This document shows, piece after piece, positions 31,661-37,917 of a stretch of 37,917 nucleotides of DNA (position 1 is its first letter; each line of letters starts with the position of its first letter). The position numbers were made by a program, and so were the translations under genes. Location of the stretch: NCBI GenBank assembly GCA_001579985.1, contig LRSR01010613.1, forward strand, positions 1 to 37,917, given 5' to 3'. This DNA comes from Hypsibius dujardini (Eukaryota > Tardigrada > Eutardigrada > Parachela > Hypsibiidae). A model generated the notes under the pieces. The model saw nothing but the letters and a program-made list of their open reading frames with translations, did no database searches and had not been told where the DNA came from.

Positions 31661-32643
31661 TCGTTCATTTTCTTTCTTTGAAACATTTTTTGACAAATCT
31701 CATTGTTCGGCTAGATTTATTACTGATTGCATTATTGCATACCATCTCCGGCTGGCGATGTTCACTACTCTGGCTGAGAATCGTTAATGTCCGCCGACCG
31801 TCCAGCGGGAAAACTGATGCCCACCACTTCGAAGGACACTCCCTGACAACCGCCGATTATGCACCATCCGGACAGAGATCCACATTCTGACCCGCCGACT
31901 ATCCGCCGACCAGACAACTGACCGGATTGACGACCGGCCCACTGGCTGTCATATTTGGCGAGTATCCCCGTTCGGTTTGCCAGTCTCCACTCTGAGTCAA
32001 GGGCCATTATGTTCGCCGACCATTCACTGACCATTCACCATTCACTACCCGCGTCACGGTCTACTCATTCTTCTAATAACAGCTTTGGTCTAGTATCACA
32101 CCCGATCTCGTCTTATGAAAAAAAAGCATTATTGGTGTCCCCAATGAAAAGTTTGTGAAAGTATTATGTGCTACTGATTTCTTCATCACTCGTTAAGCTA
32201 GACATGTTGCCAGCAGGTAAACTACTAAATTTTAATTTGGTTTATAGCTGATTTGGTTAGTAAAGCAAGCATCAGACATTAAGCACTGCAATAAGAGCCT
32301 CTAAAACGGCAAGATTTGTTGCTTGCAATCATCACAAGCCCAAACAGCCAGCGAAGATTCGATGTGAGAAGCGTAATCGGTGCAAGCCCGATGAAATTTC
32401 TGAATTTTGCAATTTGTTTGAAATGCACATTCCACCAACTCATCCGACCCCGCTCCTTGTGCATATAAAGGCATTCGGCACTTGCAAAAAAGTGTTACGT
32501 GTTTGATGAGGCGAGCAGTGGAAACGTCTTGGTTTTCTTGGCGCTGATGGTGCTCGAACGGTGTGAAATGTCCAGCTTCAAGGCTCCGGAGTAGATGGGG
32601 TCGTAATTCCTATTGTGGCGCAAAACATACCTTCAAGGACGGT
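31661..32643. other. Gap between minisatellite and MULE cassette, no gene seen
   Basis: 31765-32060 contains repeated GCCGACC/GCCGATT and CATTCACTGACC words, a degenerate repeat. 32180-32640 is the 3' flank of the second protease gene and probably includes the left terminal region of the MULE. Its partner end would lie beyond the right edge, so no inverted repeat can be confirmed. Confidence 0.4.
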
Positions 32644-33725
32644 TTAGGACATTCGTTTGATATGAGCTCTCACCTTATTTTTAAAAACGACCTGGCATGG
32701 ATCCTGAAACCTAGCCAACATTTCCGCTATAGCGATCGCGTATACTCCGCAGTCACTTCCGTTTGGTTGATATGCCATTGCCGGCCACACAAGTTTCATG
32801 GTATCTTGAGGAAACCGAAATACAGATGCAACCAGATGATCAAAATTGGGAGGTGCCTGAGTAACATTCTCTAGGGTGTCATAGCAATAAACGGTGTTTG
32901 GTTCACTCGAATTGACGTTGCTCACTGTGACCCAATGCCCAGTTCCGACGTGGAGCACTTGAATTTTTCTGCTATGACTCGACGTCGTCGCAGCACTTTT
33001 CGTCGAAATAATGCCGTGTCGTAGTTGAAAGATGTGAGTTATTGTGATGGTAACTTTGAAATCTCCACCTGTCAGCGTGTAGTTTGCTATTGGATCTAGC
33101 CCTCCGATTGCTTGCTTCTCGCTCAAAATTTGAAGCAGGCGCTGGGACTCGTCTAGAACCTCATCGTGGAGCCAATCTCCTTCTGTCATCGTTGCCGCTC
33201 GCTGTATGTAAGAGAGGCGTCTGCCTCCGTTATTGAACCAAGTGATACGGTCCGCCATTTGTCGATCTGTGAAATGAATTTAGCTATTAAGTACCTTAAA
33301 TTATGGATGGAAAACATTTAGCTTAATCACTTATAATAATTTAGTATACAAAACATGTTAACAAGACATTTTTAGCCTATCTTCTTTTAGAAACTAAAGC
33401 TTTTAGTTTTGTGTTGGTCGAATTATTTCACTAATTTAGGATTTTATACGATTATTTCTAATTTTTTAAATCTTATAGAACCAGCATTTTTTATTTACTA
33501 AATAATTAGTACCTTTGGAAATATAGATATACCTTGCAATGGACTCTGTTTCATTAACGCGCACATCTGGTTCCATGCATCGTACCGAACAAGTTGAAGC
33601 AAAAGTGATGGAACTTTCGTCAATCGATCAAACAGCTCGCCTTCTTTTCCTTTGACCGCCGCAACAGCTTCGTTAATTATGTCTTCAGCTGTCAATGAAC
33701 CAGGAATTCGCCGTAAATAACCCAT
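32644..33725 (-). CDS. C48 (ULP1/SENP-like) cysteine protease, second copy, transposon-associated
   Basis: Two exons on the minus strand, 33725-33533 and 33266-32644, with a phase-1 GT..AG intron; 271 aa, no internal stop. The catalytic core is intact: His in TGHWVTVSN, Asp in YCYDTLE, Gln in AYQPNGSDCG and the nucleophile Cys in SDCGVYAIAIAEML. Such proteases are common passengers of MULE and related transposons in eukaryotes, and are related to SUMO/ubiquitin-like proteases. Its role in transposition is unknown. Its ATG lies 34 nt inside the 3' end of the upstream MULE reading frame, in a different frame. The N-terminal 64 residues (LRRIPGSLTAEDIINEAVAA) match no family I know. Confidence 0.75.
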
Positions 33726-36700
33726 TCAGACCATTGGTTTTTCATCAAGAGCCGATTTTCTCCGAAAAATATACTCATGGTTTCCATCGCTGTGATTTCT
33801 TTACGTCTTACGTAACATCCCGAACAAATCCAATCTGTCAGTTTGTGACGTGTTTTAAACGCAGCGTACTTGGTGTCTTTGTAGGCAATACAACTCTCGT
33901 GATACACTTTAATGAAACAGTTACGGCCCGTGCCACAGGTCAGCAGCACATCTTCCTTCCTTGGCAGATTTGGAGTCCGACAGAGACAAAAGATGGGCCA
34001 AGTTTCCATCTTTAAATCCTCACAGTTGTGGCGTTTACGATGTGTATGGGCTCGATTGTCTTGAGTGGGAAAGTTGTCCGGTGCTTCCCCGCGCTCTAGT
34101 TGCTCTGTAAGGTAGCTCCGAATCTCCTGAGGCAAGAAATCAGCCAATTAAATATTAATTGAAAACCGTGTTTTGATACTTTAAATAAATATAAATCAAA
34201 AGTGAAATACCTTTGAATCGGCAAGGTACAAGTTTGTAGGATCATCCCCAGCAGCAGCTGCAGCTGCAAACGCTGTAGCGTATAAGCCACAATCTTTCGA
34301 GTTGCGTTGGCGACAAACTGGCGGAGAAATTGTGCTGAACGATTTAACGGTTGCTGGGAACCGAACTACAGCTGCTATTTGCATTGCCAACGTACTGTTG
34401 ACACCCATGTGCAAGCTATCGTATACCGTAACAAGATGACCGTCGTCGAGACCTGTTTTGATTGCGACCCAATGATTCCCGCCTATCATAAGGATTTGAA
34501 CCTTGGGTCTTCGGGATGGAACGAAGAGTGAAGGTTTAGTATTGATCAAGTTCTGGACTCTCATTTTGTGCAACTCAGTGTTATAATCCTCCCGACCAGC
34601 GACTAACGGGTAAGTTCCTGGGTGTTCGAATCCGATGACAAAAGGATACTTTTTCTGGAGCAACAACATTCCGGCGTATATGATGTCACCATTTATCCAA
34701 CCGCTGTGTTCGTTATCCATTTCAAGGATCAAATTCTTGTGAAACGATCCCAGCAATTTACCACCTGGACGACACCAGAAGTTTGTTCGGGTAGAACACT
34801 GTTCATCTGTAATTCACAAAGCATTGAAGTAAAGAGCTGTTTTCTCATGGCAAAAAGTTGTAGAAACTAAAATTTTACCGTAGATGTTGCGTTCCAATCG
34901 CTTGGAAATGCTCTCCATTAGGACATGAGGGACCATGTTAAACATTTTACAACCGTGCAGCACACTTTTAATTTGGGCATGGGAAATTCGTTCTGGTGGA
35001 AGAAGATCTGCTGCTGTCAAGAAACTATCGACGGTGCTGAGTTCCGGCTTAGTAAAAAAGAGTGCTCGTGCTTCATCGATCCTTTTTTTGCAAAACCACT
35101 GCTCCAGAAAGTTTGCTTGTTGATTGAACCATTCGCCGTCACTCCTGAGTATCGGTATGTGTGGTCTTGATGAAAACATAATGTCTTGGTCTGTGCTCTT
35201 AGTGGGCCCAGTTTCAAGTATCGCTGACCCATCCTAAAAAAAAACAAGCTGTTGCAGCAATATTAAACGAAGCTTATTATAACATTGACGCAGAATTTCA
35301 AATTATACCGTTTTTCGTTTTGAATCTCCGGCGCCATTAGTAGCCTCTGATGATTTCTGAATTGTTGTTATTTTTATTTTTACTGGTCGTGTCTCAACCA
35401 TTGTTGCAGAAGCTTTGTAGGCGGCATCTTCCAAACTGGTGGTAGCGTAGATGGCGGCGGAGGTTAGTGAGGAGGAAGGTTTTGATCTGGTTATTTTTGG
35501 ACGACCCGGCACTTTAATTGGTTGCCGCGCGATTTTGAAAGGAAACAGTGATTGATTTGTTGTCTCGCTCACGGTATTTGTGTCATTCTGTTCTTGTATC
35601 GATTCATCTTCCGACGCAGTATAAACTTGTTCCGGGTCTTTTAACGCTTCGGTCGGGATCTGTCCCAGTTCATTCGTCGAACTTTCAACAAGGTTTTCAG
35701 ATTGGTCATGTTTCAAGGCGCGATCCAGTCACAGGTGCAGCACGCCGGGTTTTAAATCGTTCTCTAGCAGCTTGAGCATTTTTGCGAGAACCGCCAGGCG
35801 TTGCTGAAATCCTTCTCCACCATACTCTGATACAATGGAAGCCATATCCTTAGCAATAACGAGCGCTTTATTGTAACGCCGTTCTTTCGGCATTGCTTGA
35901 TGTTGGACTGTTAGGCCGAATTCTACTTCTGCATCTTCAACTCCTTGTTCCGCTATAGTAAATAAACCTGAACGCATGAACTCAATATCTGGACCCGTAA
36001 ATTTGCGGAACCATCGCTTCTGACAGTCTTCAAAACTAAATTGCGATGTGGCCAGCGTTTGACGATGGAACATTACGTGTCGGCACGGTAAACCGAAAGT
36101 GCAGTTGAAAAAGCAGGAACATGTAATCATTGTGTCCTTCTCTTGTGTTGCAAAATTGAGGATTTCCTCTTCTTGGAGAGAGTATGTAGCTGAGGTCTTG
36201 GTGTTTCGGATAACGTGCTCTCCATCCGCAAATGTTTCAGCAGTGAAGTCAGTAGATTCAGCATTTAGCTTCTTAATCTGGGTATAAATCAATCGGAGAG
36301 CCTGTCCGGTCAATTGTTTACCAGCAGTGCTCAAAATTGTCCCAAAATCTTCGTCAATAACGTAGAGTGTCTTTTCGCTGTTCAAGAATTCGCCGTAAGT
36401 GACTGCCACTTCATTCAAAACTAGAAACTTGAGCAGCGTCTGCACCGCTTTGACAAAGGTCATTGTCGTACGCTGTACTGCTTTAAACACGGCTTTAATG
36501 GCGCGATTCAGAGCCTCTACCCTATTTGTTGTTTGATTTCCAAGCTTGGGCAGATGCTTCCTGACGTAGAACACCCACCGCTCTTTATGCTTGTCCCAGT
36601 TCTTCATGAAGTAGTTGTAGAAATCCAATTAACAGATTTGTGCCAATTTGTGCACCCCTGTCTGGTAAGATGTTTCATCGTAGCTGTGAACGATTTCCTG

Positions 36701-37690
36701 GCATTTCCGGAAAATATTCTCTTTCGTTGGTTTGTCGATGTTCAGCTCCGCAATCGCACTTTTCATGGCTTTCATGACGTGAAACCAGCAAAGAAGAATT
36801 GCAGCATGTGGAAATTCTTCCTTCAAGGCACTTATTTCCTTCTTGTCCTTATCAATAAAAACAATTGCGGTCCGAGCAGTTTGTTCTTCGGTGTGACAGG
36901 ACTTGAATAAACCCAATGCCGTTTTGACATTGGCAGCTGAATCGCGTCCAACGAAGGCGACGGCCACCGGTCGAGTATATCCAGAATTATCTTGCACCGC
37001 CAGAACGTATAAAGGATATTTTTTAGCTGTTAAATTATATGTGCCATCCATAAAAATGAGTTTGAGATATCTGCGAAAAAACAAAATAAAAAACTGTAAA
37101 ATCATACCAGAAGGGTCTGACGTTGCATCAAACTTACTTATGATACGAGTCTTTCATTCTGGTGGTAACGAAAAGAAGCACATCCAATTCTCGAGTTTCT
37201 TTATTCATCGCATATTTGACATCCAGTAACGGATCTTTGGTTTTGGCTTCAGTAATCACATCTTCCAGAAGTTGTTCTTCCGTCTTTCCCTTTCGTTCCA
37301 CGGTATCCGCCTTGGTCTTGATGTTGTGAATGTCTTTGTTGCGCACGGATTTTTTGGTTTCCGATTTCAGAGCAGCAGTTACTGCAGCTGCTGGTGTTCC
37401 AATGGCCAAAAGTTCTCTGGCCCTTGTAGCCTGTTCCTCGTTAAGCCGGCGTTCGGCTGGGAAGTGTTGAAACATGGTCTCAAAAAGCTCATGATTGTGT
37501 GATCAGGTCGCCGACATAAGTTTGAGGCATTTCTGGTTTTTTTGGTATTTGAGCTTCAGCTTCGCGGGGCAGTTATTTCTGAAAGTCTGTTGGTTTCTTC
37601 GGATTCCTTTAGCTTGGTAGCCTTTGGTTTCTTTGGGACCACGGATGCAACCAAGATGAAGCACTTGATATTCCCCATTGATAGACTTAT
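33692..37690 (-). pseudogene. MULE transposase - SWIM - C48 protease - PHD frame with three in-frame stops
   Basis: Minus-strand exons at 37690-37138, 37070-35309, 35233-34879, 34806-34211 and 34126-33692; the 5' start lies outside the window. Splice phases all agree. Domains in order: a FAR1/FLYWCH-like finger (NCPAKLKLKY, then SHNHEL); a MULE DDE core (LIFMDGTYNLT, TAIVFIDKDKKE, LLCWFHVMKAMK, and NRVEALNRAIK with the likely third acidic residue); a SWIM finger (CSCFFNCTFGLPCRHVMFH); a Ser/Thr-rich linker; a C48 protease (NHWVAI, VYDSL, QRNSKDCG); and a PHD finger (FCLCRTPN, LTCGTGRNC, HESC, WICSGC). In-frame stops sit at 37503-37505 (TGA), 36629-36631 (TAA) and 35729-35731 (TGA), with no frameshift over about 4 kb. 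This is a decayed or conditionally read transposon gene. The TGA at 35729 could instead be the true transposase end, with the rest as a second ORF lacking a nearby ATG. Confidence 0.85.
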
Positions 37691-37769
37691 CTGAACATCG
37701 TGAACAATAATAAAAACAGGGATAATAAAAACAGACAAAAAAGCATTCAAGCAGCCAGCCAGCCAGACA

Positions 37770-37917
37770 GATCGACAAACCGACCGACAACCAGACGGAC
37801 GGACGGACGAACGGAGAGCAGACAGACACACAGACAGACACACAGACACACAGACACACAGACACACAGACACACAGACACACAGACACACAGACACACA
37901 GACACACAGACACACAG
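37770..37917 (+). repeat. (CAGACACA)n microsatellite at the right edge
   Basis: A CAGACACACAGACACA array runs off the window, in or upstream of the first visible MULE intron. It is the only CAGA-type array in the right half. Confidence 0.9.

Noticed and set aside
31031-31787. Open frames in the CCGT region, and a passing resemblance to a CRISPR array
   Set aside because: The units are abutting simple repeats without unique spacers, and the genome is eukaryotic.
32464-32472. TATAAA-like string (CATATAAAG) on the plus strand
   Set aside because: No plus-strand gene follows; the downstream genes read the other way.
37691-37915. Cys/Val-rich N-terminal stretch (VCVSVCLCV) before the MULE finger
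   Set aside because: Translation of the CAGACACA array; a good acceptor at 37691-37693 marks the real exon start.

Overview
This window is eukaryotic nuclear DNA, most likely from an arthropod. The signs are spliced genes with canonical GT..AG introns, a SID-1 family gene, a short Cbl, and a large kinase/leucine-rich-repeat gene of a kind I associate with crustaceans. I lean towards a crustacean, but the species is not readable from the sequence alone.

Left half (1 to about 21.1 kb): six single-copy conserved genes on strictly alternating strands. They are an F-box 30/40-like TRAF-zinc-finger protein (minus, runs off the left edge), a SID-1/SIDT double-stranded-RNA channel (plus, 840 aa), a Polycomb RING finger PCGF3/5-type protein (minus, 231 aa), mitochondrial ribosomal protein uS17m (plus, 145 aa), the RNA polymerase II CTD phosphatase FCP1/CTDP1 (minus, 702 aa) and the E3 ligase Cbl (plus, 535 aa). 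The five complete genes were rebuilt exon by exon, and all splice phases close. Many of their longer introns hold tetranucleotide arrays, (CAGA)n or (TCTG)n, and one (CCTG)n. A non-autonomous mariner-like element sits inside such an array in Cbl.

Right half (about 21.1 to 37.9 kb): an accessory compartment almost free of those arrays. It holds a frameshifted pseudogene resembling a head-GIN (DUF2807) beta-helix protein; a 1658-aa kinase fused to leucine-rich-repeat-like modules, three of them a 777-bp tandem triplication; a broken ARF-family GTPase with intact splice sites; two minisatellites; and a Mutator-like (MULE) transposon reading leftward. The MULE reading frame joins a FAR1/FLYWCH-like finger, a DDE transposase, a SWIM finger, a C48 (ULP1) protease and a PHD finger. 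Three in-frame stops interrupt it but no frameshift does. A separate intact ORF with a second C48 protease overlaps its 3' end.

The left genes serve housekeeping or regulatory roles: ubiquitin ligation, RNA uptake, Polycomb, mitochondrial translation, Pol II recycling and receptor down-regulation. The kinase-LRR gene and the MULE are the most unusual content.
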